DNA of 64,000 bases, taken from the NCBI GenBank assembly GCA_023159155.1, contig JAJNNX010000061.1:124001-188000 (forward strand). Reading direction: 5' to 3'. This document shows positions 1 to 11,864 of this stretch, one piece after another. The notes under the pieces were generated by a model. That model did not search any database. It saw only the letters and a list, made by a program, of their open reading frames with translations, and was not told where the DNA came from. The stretch's first letter is position 1. Every line of letters starts with the position of its first letter. Both the position numbers and the translations under genes were made by a program. Source of the stretch: Ustulina deusta. Lineage: Eukaryota > Ascomycota > Sordariomycetes > Xylariales > Xylariaceae.

Positions 1-475
1 TCGTTAGCGCAACGGCTCTGGTATGCTGCTACACTATCTCGGGGGTGACAGAAACACAAGCAAGCAGATCTTATGAAACATTGCGTTATATCGTCTTCGT
101 CTGTTTCAAACGTAAGCGAGCAACTGGTACCACCGGACGAAAATCCGGGACGAATAACGAGGGAGCACTGCTGCCACATACTGTAATATGCGAGGGACAT
201 CCCTGATTACGACTCTCCAACCCCCTGGCACGAAACACCAAATATCATGTGTATAGCGCAGGTCATGCACCCATGAACCATTTATAGCGTGTACGTAGCG
301 CATTCAAGCTGCTTGGTATGCTATGCTATACTATACTATAGAGCTGCTGGCATAACTGCCTTCTAGACTTGTTTCTAGACTTGTCTAACATCTGTAGTTT
401 AGAAATAAAACTCGGCCAGTAGTAATATCAGGCTTGCCAACTTAGCCATACGATGAAACAGAAGATTAAAGCACG
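1..475. other. Left-edge non-coding flank
   Basis: This stretch lies 3' of the STK19-like gene, which runs leftward and stops at 476. I see no open frame with a family signature and no tRNA or rRNA structure. Short direct repeats occur near 310-390 (repeats of ctatactata type and a doubled ttctagacttg). It probably contains the 3' UTR of the neighbouring gene. Confidence 0.5.
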
Positions 476-1738
476 TTATCTAATGGCACGGACACCCCGC
501 CCAACACTTCGTGTCTCGAAGACCTCGACGAGGCCCGCGCCCACGGCCTCCTGTAGTACCCAATCGAAAGTGAGCCCGTAGAACTGGCGCCACTTCCTCG
601 TCTGCCCAGGTAGCACGCCAGCGAATTCGCCTCGGGCTTTCTTCGCTGCCGCATGTCTGGCTTCCTCGATCTTAGCGATGCCGCCGTCCCAACGCTCCCT
701 TAGCACAGATTCGGGAGCCTCACGGAACTTGGACTTTCCCAGCAATGATACTAGATGATCTAGAGCTGTAGACACGAGTTTTAGAAACGCGCCTGCCCCC
801 GGAGCAGCGAGTCTGTACTCTGTAGCAGGGGAGCTCGTTGGGGCCATGACAGACAACGAGCCTCCACCGCTCCCGCCGGCATTATGCAAAGCGCCCTGGC
901 CACCCACTGTTCCTAGAGATCCTGCCGCCTGCCGCGATACGATCTCCAAGGATGTCAGGGTTATCTTATCCTCGGGGCGGGCATATGACCGCATGGTACC
1001 AGACATAGTCTGGTAGCTCACGACGCCACCGGAATGATGCGCGGTTAGGAAACCCGCGCCCATGAGCTCTTTGATGTCGGATGGGTTTAGCGCGCCCCTC
1101 CCTAGGACCTGGGAATCCGGATTCGATGCCAAGTATTTCAGTAGGTTCTCCCTCGCGTTCTCGCCGAGCCCCGTCGTTTCCCTGAGTGAGGTCTCGTAGT
1201 CCGAAGCCAGTACGATAAATTCGCCCACGGGACCCCGCCGCGGCACAACGATGCGGCGCAGGAATCCCCGCCGCGCGAGCTCAGCCACTTCCCTTTCTAC
1301 GGCGCTGGGCGACGACAGCAGCGCCTGCACATGCGCGATGCTAATGAGAGGTGGCAGGCTCCGGCGGTAATTGAGGACCTCCGAGATCCGAGTGGACGTC
1401 ATGCCCGCAGCAGTGTCGGGAACTGGGGCAAACATGCGCGTTTGTATGTATCGGATAGCCTGGGGCGTATCACGGAGGCTGAGGTCGGTCGCGAGGGCTG
1501 TGACGAGCCCGAAGTCGTCAAGCTTGTCATCCTCGAAGAAATCATCGTCGCCTCTGGTGTTTTTGTTTTTCGACGACGTTCTCGCACCGACTCCCGGTTT
1601 GCGACGGGGGAGCGAGGAGGTCCATGACGGAGAGGGCGATGCGGGGGGTGATCGCTTTGCGCTTGGTCGGCTCGACAACGTGGACGAGGATTTTTTCTTA
1701 ACCCGCCCCGAGCCCCCCAAAATCGACCTGAGGCTCAT
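476..1738 (-). CDS. STK19-like winged-helix protein
   Basis: A single exon of 420 residues with ATG at 1738. The N-terminus (about residues 1-60) is basic, Ser/Pro-rich and probably disordered, followed by an acidic DDDFFEDDKLDDFG stretch. The remainder (about 70-420) resembles the Stk19 family: a run of helical segments with a YRRSLPPLISIAHVQALL motif, an ELARRGFLRRIVVPRRG winged-helix-like segment and a conserved C-terminal WRQFYGLTFDWVLQEAVGAGLVEVFET block. The family is named serine/threonine kinase 19, but no protein-kinase motifs (GxGxxG, HRD, DFG of a kinase lobe) are visible. Human STK19 is now understood as a DNA-binding winged-helix protein in transcription-coupled repair. A nuclear DNA-repair role is therefore inferred; catalysis is unlikely. 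No intron is needed. Confidence 0.75.
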   Translation of the reverse strand: MSLRSILGGSGRVKKKSSSTLSSRPSAKRSPPASPSPSWTSSLPRRKPGVGARTSSKNKNTRGDDDFFEDDKLDDFGLVTALATDLSLRDTPQAIRYIQTRMFAPVPDTAAGMTSTRISEVLNYRRSLPPLISIAHVQALLSSPSAVEREVAELARRGFLRRIVVPRRGPVGEFIVLASDYETSLRETTGLGENARENLLKYLASNPDSQVLGRGALNPSDIKELMGAGFLTAHHSGGVVSYQTMSGTMRSYARPEDKITLTSLEIVSRQAAGSLGTVGGQGALHNAGGSGGGSLSVMAPTSSPATEYRLAAPGAGAFLKLVSTALDHLVSLLGKSKFREAPESVLRERWDGGIAKIEEARHAAAKKARGEFAGVLPGQTRKWRQFYGLTFDWVLQEAVGAGLVEVFETRSVGRGVRAIR

Positions 1739-4700
1739 TTTCGGTCATGGGACGAGTTGTCATGGCTGAGCCGACGGCGTTGAGCCTCGACGTTTTGGGT
1801 GAGTCAGAGACAAAGGCTGATTAATTATTTCAGTTCTGGATTTGCCTATTTGCTGCCGGCCCCATAGCGGCAAGCACTGGACGGGGCGCGGTCTAGGTAG
1901 TTGAGCAACTACAGGGGGTACAGTAGTTCCTGTACACTACCTAACCTAGGTAGGCAACACCGGCCCCTCATCCTTATCCCTGCCGATCAAGTCTCTTCCA
2001 CAACTTTCTTCTAGGTAGGTACTTTAGGTAACGGCTTGAATGCCTTAGCCTCGATCTCGGCCGCCGATAACAATTGTGGATGCACCATAATAAACACAAA
2101 CCTTAATCTAGTAGCAAAACCAAATAAAACTTGAATATAAGTAGGTAGTGTGGAGTTGGGGAATGGAACTCATAGGCCCGTTAAAGTAAAGCACCCATGT
2201 CCTTCGGGACCCATAGCAAAAGACAATTCACCATGGCACAGTAGCGAGTCTCTTGAGGGCCTCTTTCCTGGTGTTTCTGTCCCCAGCGCTTTATCTGCCT
2301 CTAATACCTCGTTTCTATTAGCAAAGTCTCTAAGCGCACAATGAAGGATTCTCTGCACAACAACTAGCCCTTTTGATTAACTCTAGCAACCAAGGATGGG
2401 AAAGGGATCCCTGTTAACCTTGCCATCACCAAGCGTACCCCTGTATCGCAAGGAAGGCGGACGTGGGCAGGGGGAGGGGAGAATAAAAATGTTGGAATCA
2501 TGTCGAATGGGTGATTTGCATGAAGAAGCCGAATAACTCCCAAGTTCCAGTTCAAGGAGAAAATGCTAACGTCTGGTAGAGGCTGGAGAGGATCATTAAG
2601 CCAAGTAATCAAGAGATCGCTCGTATAAAAAGGACCTACGCTGCGCCAAATAGTCTTAATATTAGGGAATAACGGCGGAATAGGTTTGTCCTCGTCATTG
2701 TACAACAGTTTCTTTACAGCAACAGGGGTGCTATTTCGATACAGTGCAATAGGAGAAATAAAGTAATACTTTATGTTAGCTCTATAGGATATAGCTCTAA
2801 GATGTAAGCCCGTACCTAAGGTTTTTTTCTGACAACGAGGAAAGAGAACGCGCGGCAGCCTGCTGATCACCAGTGTTCATTCTCACAAAGATGGGCTAAG
2901 TTGCTGTGAAGGGATCCATACCCAGGAAGACGCACAGATTCAGAGACTCAGGCGGGCTGACACCTCGGAGGCTAGGACGCACACCCTCATGTGGATTCGT
3001 GACGGAGTGGGTAGGTGCTAGGAGTGTAAAGGTTGGGGAATGCACAGTCAGATTCCCACTGTATTTAGCTGGCAGGCTTACGCCATGGACCCCTCCATCT
3101 ACAATACAACATCTTTTTGTCCTCGAGACCTACTTCTCGGCAGGTGTTCAGCGAGATGTTAGAGCATTAGTATTGAGAACAAGCCCGGCATATAGAAATA
3201 ACTGCAGAATAATCTAAGCATAAACGTTAATATAAACTACTAATTCTTTATCCTAACTATATTATACATGTAATAAACATGATATAAGTAGCCTTTCCTA
3301 GTAGTAGTGTTATATTCTGGGTGATCTAGGTCTCCACACGTGACCTGGCCCCTAGTAGCTTTACTCATATAGGTAGTGCTATCGCCATCACTGATTATTC
3401 TCAAGAAGTTCCCTACTTCTGTATGCCCTGGACGGTCCTATATCAAATCGTGAAGTTCGAGAACGATCTTCAGAGGCCCCTCGCCGCAAGGGACCATGGT
3501 ATGCCAGACTCGAGAAGAGATCCTCCATTCTTGAAGGCCCAACACCCGGCAGATCGCGGAAGAGGGAAAAAGGTCCGGGTTTGTGTTCAAAAGGAGACTC
3601 CTCTCTTCAAAGGGCTACGGGCAGAAAGAGAGAATAGAAAGCGGAAGCTGCAAGCGCGAATAATATCCTAGGGAATTTTTCCTAGAGGCAATCCACTGAC
3701 AGTAGTGCAACCAAAGAATTGACCCTAACCTTTCTCGAGAGACAAGCATCGGCTGGTTATTGTACCCCCCCCCCCCAGCGGAAGCGGTGGGTGTCAGCTT
3801 CGATCAAGAGGTGCCGTATTTCTGGATGCAGATGCTCCCGCGAGGGAACAGTCTCGACCCCGCAGGGGTATATCGGATCATGAGGTCGGGTAGAGACTGT
3901 AACCAATCTCAAGGCCTCGACTCGGGTTTGGGAAGCAAGCGGCGTCCATTTGACAGTAGTCTTTACTCGGTACCCTACTAGGCATTACAAGTTTAGATAA
4001 AGATGTATCAATTCAAGTTATGCCTTAAAGCAACACAACTTATTCGGAAGACCTTTGGATATGTCTTGGTCTCGGGTATGAATTATTGCACAATGTTGTA
4101 TGACTGGGGTTTTCGTTTACCAATAGATCGTGTTTGGCTTGTGAGTGGTGTAGTATGGATAGGCGATGTTGAATGCCCTGTGGTACAATCAATGACCCGC
4201 CTGTACTCCGTTTCAAAACACTGCGCAATGATGGATTTTTGACATAGCGAGTTGGGAAAGTGATTTATTTCATCAAGTGAATTCCGGGTAAACCTAAGCT
4301 GTGCTTTCTTGCGTCATTTTATGTATGTAACCAATAGTTGGAGGGCAAAGGATGACCCTTAATCATATTATACACTCCCTGGGAGGTGGGAAAGATGAAT
4401 TCAGAAAGTGGTCTTATTAAGTGGTGGTAGATGCTAGGTGCAACGAGATGGGCGATACCTACTGAGGGGCAGGAATTACCTAGGTATTTCTCGATCGATT
4501 TCCGAGCGGACAGGGCATGAGAATCGGAGAGCTTGTCCCACCTTGACCCCTCTACTAGCTCCGCTAAACGGCCTTGTCCGATGAAGCAGATGAGGTTAAA
4601 CTGTTAAGGGGTATTGATGCAGTTCTTTGCCTATTTATGTGTCTCCTCAATGTACTCAACTAACTTGTGCTGCCGAGAAACCGAGGCTAACACAACCAGT

Positions 4701-4764
4701 CTACATCATTGCTCAAGCAATTGCAAATGGTAACCATCGACCGCTGATCAGCATCATTGTCGAC
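1739..4764. other. 3 kb gene-free interval
   Basis: This lies upstream of the STK19-like gene and upstream of the mutase-like gene. It has TACCTAGGTA-type words near 1945-2022 and 4478, and a run of C at about 3763-3774. On the minus strand, 2364-2870 stays open for 168 codons, but it has no ATG at its beginning and no family I recognise. Several plus-strand stretches between 2900 and 4240 look like weakly coding but interrupted sequence. I regard this as eroded repetitive or former coding DNA, and I cannot name it. Confidence 0.4.
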
Positions 4765-5546
4765 ATGGCGCCTGTCGTGATTCTTATACGCCATGCACAG
4801 GCTTTACACAGTAAGCAGACCACACCCAGCCTTCCACAGCATCGTGTCTAACTATCCCAGATGTCAATAATAAGTTACCCTGCATCTCATGAATCAACGT
4901 GCGAGAGCTGACGGCATGGGCACATGACTGGTCAATATTCGATCCCAAGTTGACGGAACTGGGCATAAACCAATGCAAGAACCTTGCGGGCCAGCTAGAG
5001 GCCAGCTTTCCCTACGCCATAGACGGCTGCCGCATCATAGTGAGTCCGTTGTCACGAACGCTACAGACGGTCCGGTACTCGCTTGGATGGCTACTAGACC
5101 GTGGCGTACCGGTCGAGGCGCGTGCGGAATGGCAGGTAGGATGCTCCTATTAAGATTTCGAGTATTATCGCTAATTAATTCGGAAAAATTAGGAAGACAC
5201 AGCCAACCCCTGTGATATTGGGGCAGAGAGATCTGAGCTCGAGACTGCCTGGCCAAACTACGATTTCTCACAGTTAGATCCAGTGTACCCCCAGAAAACA
5301 GGCATATATGGGCCGGAAGAGGAGACTATACGCAAGAGAGCAGTGGTTGCAAGAAAATGGCTTTTGGAGCAATCGGACAAGTGTATCATCGTGGTCACCC
5401 ATTCAGGGTTTCTCAACAGAGTGGTACGGGGCCCGAGATACGGGAATGTCGAATACCGAACCTATCAGATGCAAAAAAATGACTTGGACGAGGTTGAATT
5501 GGTTGAGTTGAAAGAACCGAGCAAGGATATACCACCAACAGAATAA
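4765..5546 (+). CDS. Phosphoglycerate-mutase-like phosphatase (histidine phosphatase)
   Basis: The model has three exons: 4765-4810, 4906-5135 and 5193-5546, giving 209 residues. It belongs to the histidine phosphatase (phosphoglycerate mutase-like) superfamily. Visible motifs are the N-terminal VILIRHAQALH with the catalytic RHA, DPKLTELGINQC, SPLSRTLQT, EWQEDTANPCDIG at the exon 2/3 junction, and VVTHSGFLNRV with the second catalytic His. Intron 2 (57 nt) is clean, with a CTAAT branch. Intron 1 is problematic. The obvious acceptor at 4860 (branch CTAAC) restores a family-like HNVNNK sequence but meets an in-frame TGA at 4890-4892; only the later acceptor at 4905 keeps the frame open. Either splicing uses the distal acceptor or the gene is decaying. 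The substrate is unknown, and fungal members of this type are usually uncharacterised cytosolic phosphatases. Confidence 0.65.
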
Positions 5547-7046
5547 TAAGTGCCTCTTAGTTAGCAATGTTAACTGGAGCGCGCCAATCTGCCAGCGCCC
5601 CCCAGATAAGAGATTGCAAGAACCTGTTTGTCTACTTTGAAAAAACTAGATGATGTTTTACGATTCTACGGGCTTCCCTTTAGCCGACGATACACTGCAC
5701 GAGTCAAATAGGACATGATTGATGTGGCCGAGATTTACCATAGGAAACCAGCTTGTTGGCAAAAAAGCTGGCTTCCCTCAAACGAACGGCTGTCTTAGTC
5801 TCGCACTAGATTCAACTCGCAAGACTGGAGGGGAATCGGCCTTTCGAAGCAATCAAAAAATGATTGTGAATTGAGAGTGCTGTTGAATGTGAAGAAGAGA
5901 AGAAAACCAAAAATTGCTAGCTGGCGCATGTGACCTGGCAAAATATTGGGCCCAGGGGCCTTATCGACAAGAGACACGCTAACCGTATTCTTACTAGAAG
6001 CACCCTGCAGATCAGGTACATGTGTAAGTACTGCACTACCGGCAGCTTATTCTAGCATTTTATAGGTTAGTCCTGTTGCAGGGTATTGAAAACGCAGCCA
6101 CTGACGAACCAAGCCCCAAAGCAAAAATGTTCGGGCAGGGCGTGGATGAAACTCTCTTTCAGCTGACGTTGTCCTGCGTGGACATACGTCATTTTCTGGA
6201 TGGCACTTAAAAAAGAGTAAAAAAAAACGACGAGTGTCAGCAGTCATGCTATTTTCGTATTTTCTCGTCCTAACTGTCTCTATATCTAGATTAGCAGACT
6301 ATCTAAATCTACTCGGGGAATCGCCTCCAATGTTATGGATCGGCTGCAGGTAGTCTTCTGATCGAGGCGTTTGGCCTGCTGACCCACCAAACCCTCACTC
6401 CCATCGGGCTACCATCAACGAGCCCCATCTGCGTGCTACACACTCATTAGGAATAGTACTCATGTACTCACGATGTCATCGTTCGAGCTCTCTACACGTG
6501 CGAAATCCCGGCTCTTGATTCGCTCTACACTGCACAACTTTTGTTGTCTTGGGGGTGGCACCTGCCCGGCTCACAACTCTCTGGACGCCTTGCTTGGAGG
6601 AAGAAGAAGAGGTGTATGGAGGAGAAAGAAAATATGAACTCGCCAGCACCCTCCTGTCTGCCTGCCTGCCTGCCTGCCTGACTTGTTCTTTCTTCTGTTG
6701 GTCTACAAGAACACACCTATCCGTGTAAGCAGACCGGTGCCTTTGCCGCACGACGATCCCTCATCCCACTATTCCAATTTTACCCTAACCCGAGCTGCTA
6801 AAAATGGGACTTCATAGCTTACACTAGATATCCATCCCAGTGTCGTGATTATTTCCATGACAGAATCAAAACAAAGCCTGTCAGAAACATCAGATACCGA
6901 GCTCAGGTCGTTCTGCATATTTCGTCCGACTTCTTATACCATCTTTTCTGCCGCCGGCCTTCCTTTTGTTTCATAGACTATACGCTGTATGCCTTGACCC
7001 CTTTTCGCGCTGTATTCAGCTCACACAGCGCCCTTCGTCGTGCAGC
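5547..7046. other. Intergenic / promoter region of the polyphosphatase gene
   Basis: No gene is supportable here. It contains A-rich and T-rich runs and a TGCC microsatellite at 6657-6680. The last several hundred bases are pyrimidine-rich with CCTTTTGTTTC-type tracts, as is usual before a fungal start codon, and probably contain the 5' UTR of the gene at 7047. Confidence 0.5.
6657..6680. repeat. (TGCC)n microsatellite
   Basis: About five and a half perfect copies of the tetranucleotide CTGC/CCTG are seen in tandem. The tract is non-coding and lies upstream of the endopolyphosphatase gene. Confidence 0.9.
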
Positions 7047-9163
7047 ATGGCACCCCTGAAGGCCCTCCAATGGGCGGCGCTGGTAGTTCCCAATCTGCTG
7101 GCACAGCTGTGTTTTGGTGCACCAGCGACTGCGACTCAGTACGTCTTGCAGCTACCACACGATCCTGGTAGCGAGCCGGCCCTTGCAACCTCACAACGTC
7201 GTCTTCACGGCAGATTCCTCCATATCACCGGTAAGCCCGCTACATCACCATCTTGACTTCAACGTTATAGTGCGTGTGTCTTAACCTGTGCTACGATTTA
7301 GATCTCCACCCCGACGAGCACTATAAACCCCACACATCAACTCAGGAGAACATCGCATGCCACCGAGGCAATGGCCCTGCTGGTATATATGGAGCCGAGA
7401 CGTCGGATTGCGACTCCCCAATGTCGCTTGTTCATGCCACCTTGGCCTGGGTTAAAGAAAACTTGAGGGACGAAATTGATTTCGTCGTCTGGACCGGCGA
7501 TTCTGCCCGCCATGACAGCGATGAGGAGCTACCCCGCCACAACAAGGAGATCCTGGCGATGAACCGCCAAATTGCCGACGCCTTTGTCGAGACCTTTTCG
7601 GACGATACGGGCTTGATTGTGCCCGTGGTGCCGACTTTTGGTAACAACGATATCTATCCCCACAATATCCTGATGCCTGGACCGAACGATATTCTGCAAC
7701 GGTATACCAGCATCTGGAAGCCATTCATTCCCGAAGCCCAGCGGCACTCGTTCGAATTCGGAGGCTGGTTTTATGTTGAGGTCATACCGCGCAAACTTGC
7801 TGTATTCTCGCTCAACACTATGTATTTCTTTGATCGAAATGCTGGCATCGACGACTGTGTCCATCCTTCTGAGCCTGGATACAAGCATTTCGAATGGCTG
7901 CGCGTTCAGCTTGACTTCTTGCGCGATCGCGGGATGAAAGCCATCCTGATGGGGCATGTCCCTCCTGCTAGAACGCAAGGCAAGCAGTTGTGGGATGAGA
8001 CATGCTGGCAGAAATATACCCTGTGGCTGCAGCAGTACCGTGACGTCATCGTTGGCTCCCTATACGGACACATGAACATCGACCACTTCCTGTTGCAAGA
8101 CACAAAAGACATCGACATCGCCTTGATCCAGTCCCCAGCCTCGGGCGAGGCTTCAATTCGCGAGGCGATGGAAGAAGAGTTCTCGATCCAGTCAAGTGCC
8201 GACTACTTAAGAGAGCTACGTGATAATTGGGCGAAGCTGCCTAGCCCAGTTGCTCTAGAAAATGATGTTGATGAAACTAAGAAAAGACAAGGCAAGGGCA
8301 AGAAGGGCAATGATAAGCTTAGCGGCCACTGGGCAGAGCGATTTCAACTCACTCTCATATCTCCAAGCATCGTGCCAAATTATTTCCCAAGCCTTAGGGT
8401 ATTCGAATACAACATCACCGGCCTCGAAGATATTCCCACTTGGGTAGAAATCACAAGAGCAGCACAGCTCGACGAGACACTCTCTAACCACGATGATGTC
8501 TCCGATGTTCGCGAGTTGAAAAGGCGTGAGGTCCCTGATTTCGAGATCGAAAAGAAGAAAAAGAAGAAGGGCAAGGGCAGAAAGGGCCAGAAGCCACCAA
8601 AGAATCCTAATCTACAGCTTCCCGACCCTCCCGCGAAGGGCACTCCGCCTGGCCCAGCGTACCGTCCCCAAACCCTGACTCTGCTCGGCTACACCCAGTA
8701 CTACGCAAATCTCACTTATATCAACAACGACCTCGTGAATCCCACGGATGATGATGACGTATCATCCGGCGGCTGGAACCCCGGGAAGCACAAAGACAAA
8801 ACTCCTCAGCACGGCAAGCCGCAGCCGAAAGAGTTCCGTTTCGAAGTCGAGTACAGCACGTTCGACGACGAGATCTACAACCTCGACGACCTCACGGTGG
8901 GAAATTACGTGCGCCTCGCCCATCGCATAGGGCAGGCCTCGAAGAAAGCCAAGTCGTCGCTCGCAGAAAGCGAGTTCGGCGACTCTACTAATATCGACGA
9001 CGAAGTCGAAGAATATGATGATGTTGATCGCGATTCCGATGCGTGGGGGTTTTTCAAGAGCGGCAAGAAGAAAAAGAACAAAAAGGCCAAAAAAGCGTGG
9101 CTGCATTTTTTGACGCACGCGTTCGTCAGTACTAGGAGCAAAGCGGAGCTCGAGGACTTATAG
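7047..9163 (+). CDS. PPN1: Endopolyphosphatase (calcineurin-like phosphoesterase)
   Basis: Two exons, 7047-7230 and 7302-9163, give 681 residues. The enzyme hydrolyses long inorganic polyphosphate chains internally; in yeast it is a vacuolar type II membrane protein. The N-terminus has a hydrophobic signal or anchor (about residues 5-28). Metallophosphatase motifs appear in order: DLHPD, completed exactly by splicing (about 62), GDSARHD (about 127), FGNND (about 175), GHVPP (about 279) and YGHMNID (about 316). A conserved LGYTQYYANLTYIN block follows near residue 530. Two Lys-rich low-complexity stretches are present, one with six consecutive Lys within EIEKKKKKKGKGRKG, the other close to the C-terminus. 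An in-frame AG at 7269-7270 would make a 40-nt intron and then a stop, so the acceptor at 7301 is preferred. Confidence 0.9.
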
Positions 9164-9726
9164 TAGGACGGAGCCGGCAATCATCGGCCGTTTCTTGTGG
9201 AATTTGGAACTGACATTTATCTTATCATTTGGATTGGGAATTACATCTATCTACTTATCTATTTCTGTATCTAGCAAGCCAGGCGTTTTCGGCAAGCGTG
9301 GCATTCATGCATCATGTAGGTATGGCGCAGGAGGACATGTTTGCAACGATATCATGAGTTGGTCAATCAATCAACCATGTGGTTGGTTGGCTGGGAAAGA
9401 GGACTAGGAAAGGGGAAGAAGGGGTGGGTGGGCTAGAAGATTATAGGCTCAGACATACAGTACATCACTGGGACTCCAGGTGTAGACCTGTAGATGATAG
9501 AAGGAAGAGCAGAGGGAGCACACAGACGCTATTATTAAAGCTGAGTTTTATTGTGTTACAGCAAGAAAAACGCGTCTCGTCCGAACGACAGTAGCAGTTT
9601 AGACACGTGAATTGAGCCAAGGAAGTATCCAAGATATTTTTTATTCATCCATTCATTACTAGTCTGGTATCAGGACACTTGCTTTTTTTTAACTTTGGTT
9701 CACCCTAACCTAAGACTGAGACGGAC
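9164..9726. other. Convergent 3' region between PPN1 and the Tpa1-like gene
   Basis: The two genes end toward each other here. The stretch contains T-rich runs near 9637-9695 and no gene. It presumably holds both 3' UTRs. Confidence 0.55.
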
Positions 9727-11864
9727 TCAATCTGAATCACTATCTTCGGATGGCGAGAATCCTTTCCACTCCTCCTCGGTATCATCGGCCAGCGGATCTA
9801 TATATCCATTCTCTTCCTCCTCATTTTCTTCCTCTTCCACCTCGAACGTCCCGCTAATATCCCACCGATCGCCCTTGGCGCGACGGCTCACGTACTTGAC
9901 GAAGCGTAGGGCGCCGCTGTCGCGCAGCACCAGGGTCATGCGGTTCCACGCCGCGGCCTGGAAGAAGAGAATGTTGTCGCCTTCGTCGTTTCCGGACTTG
10001 TATATCGCCGCGTCTTCGTTGTCGTTGCCCTCGTCGCCCGCCATGTATACTTCGTGGCCGCCTACCTCCCCTGCGTCTTCATCCTCCGCCTCTTTGCCCT
10101 CTTCTTGCTGTTCTGGCTTTTCACCATTGGATTTGCCTTTCCCTTTGCTGTCTTTCTTTGCTTTCTTCTTGTTCGTTTTCGAGCCGGACGCTTCGTTCTC
10201 GTCAGCGTCGTCGTCGTGCTCGTCGTCGTTACCCCACCCTTTTGTTGGCGTGATGCCGAGGTTCAGCTCGAGCCGCGGCTTTCCCTCGTGGCCTGTAGCG
10301 AGCGTGTAGTCTTTCCCGCGCCGGAAGCGCCGGGCTAGGAGGTCGTGGCTCTCGATCGTGCAGCCCGTCGCCATCTGTAGCCAGTGGCGGAACTGCGGGC
10401 TAGGTAGAAATTCGTCGAGGAGCTCACGGATCGGGGAGTTGGATCTATCGCTTTCTTCTCGTTCCTTTTTATCCTTCCCTTTCGCTTCTTCGCTCTTCTT
10501 GCTCTTGTCCTTAGGCGGTGACGATTGTAGATATAGGTATCGGTGTTTATGAGGCGGCTTTGCTACCCGCCAGGGAGTCTCTTTCTCGAGTTTCATGCTG
10601 TCTTCAGGTAGATCTTTGCTCGCTTTTTCCTGGGCCATCAAATACGTGCGGAGGCGTGCCGCGAACTTCTTCCCCAGCAGGTCCGGCAGCGTGATGCTTG
10701 AGCTCTCGCCGAAGTGCTCTGAGACCTGCTCGAGCGTGTCGGGCGTCAGGTAGGTGGGAGCCATGAAGCGGAGGAGAAACTCGAGGTCGGCCTCATCAAA
10801 GTCCTTCTCCTTTTCTTCCTTCGCCTTAGTAGGAACAGGTTGTGGCCGCGGCACATCGTACTGGTCCGGGTTGCCCTGCAGCTGCATGAGACTGCTGTTC
10901 TTGGCATTCTGCTCCTCGGCACCCTCGACGTAGCCGGGCTCGCCGATCTGGGGGATGTGGAACCAGCCCGAGATAGCCATGCGCACGCGGCCGCCGTCCC
11001 GCGCTAGTTGCGCCCTGGACTCGGCATGATACACCTCCTCGACATCGTGGAAACTCTCCCCCGGCTGCACGGCGAAGAAGCTCAGCTGGTTCCAGGCAGG
11101 CGGGATGACTTTGCTGACATCGGGAACAGGAGTGTGCGCTACCTGGCCGTCCTTGCCCTCGAACGTCTTGACGGGGAATAGGCGGAGTGCGCCGCCCCAT
11201 TCGGGCTTCCAGGGGATATCCGGGTCGGTGAGGTAGAGGATGTAGCTCACCTTGCGGCTCCCGATGACGTCGTCGTGGCACAGCAGGTAGCAGCCGGGGG
11301 TGTAGACGTTGATGGCCATGTCGGTCTTGCGGCCGCTGAGGGGACCACAGCCAGTGACATGGGCAACGTAGTCGCGGAAGGCCGGGGAGTACATGGCGTC
11401 ACGGAGGGCCAGAAGGGAGGGCAGCTTGGCCAGGGCTTCGTCGCCTAGGCCGTCGAGATTCGCGAGGTCGCCCGACTGGTGGATCTTGTAGATGTCGGTT
11501 TCCTTGGGCATAAAGGAGACATTGTCCCTGATCTCGTCACGCACAGCACGCAGCAGCTTGTCGTCGACCAGCTCGTGGATGACGGCATGCTTGTACGGGG
11601 ACGACTCGGCGTAGTCCCGCGTGTACCGGTCGAGGACCTTCTTGTCGAAGAGCCCCTTCCTGAAGCGGGATTGGGCATCTTCGCTGCTTGGGGCTGTCGC
11701 GCAGAGTTAGCCTTTTGCAGGCTGTCTGTTGTCTTCTCGTCTTCTCTGTGCTTTGTCTGGGGTTTGCATGGCAGGGGAGAGGACTGACCGGTCTTGGCTT
11801 TCTTCTTGGAGGGTTTCTGGTCCACAACATGCGGCTCCTCTGCTTTGCGCTTCGCCTTCGCCAT
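9727..11864 (-). CDS. Prolyl 3,4-dihydroxylase of the Tpa1/Ofd1 family
   Basis: Two exons on the minus strand, 11864-11789 and 11693-9727, give 680 residues. Exon 1 encodes a basic KRKAEEP...KKKAK nuclear-localisation-like start. The 95-nt intron has donor GTCAGT and a GCTAAC branch. The N-terminal catalytic half carries the 2-oxoglutarate/Fe(II) oxygenase signature: CYLLCHDDVIGSRKVSYILYLTD with the H-x-D iron ligands (about residue 163), and RVRMAISGWFHIP, which supplies the distal His and Arg (about 258). The C-terminal half matches the degenerate second oxygenase fold of this family, with a long Lys/Glu/Asp-rich insertion at about 490-570. Yeast Tpa1 hydroxylates ribosomal protein uS12 and affects termination fidelity, while fission yeast Ofd1 controls SREBP turnover. 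The same role here is inferred. Confidence 0.88.
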
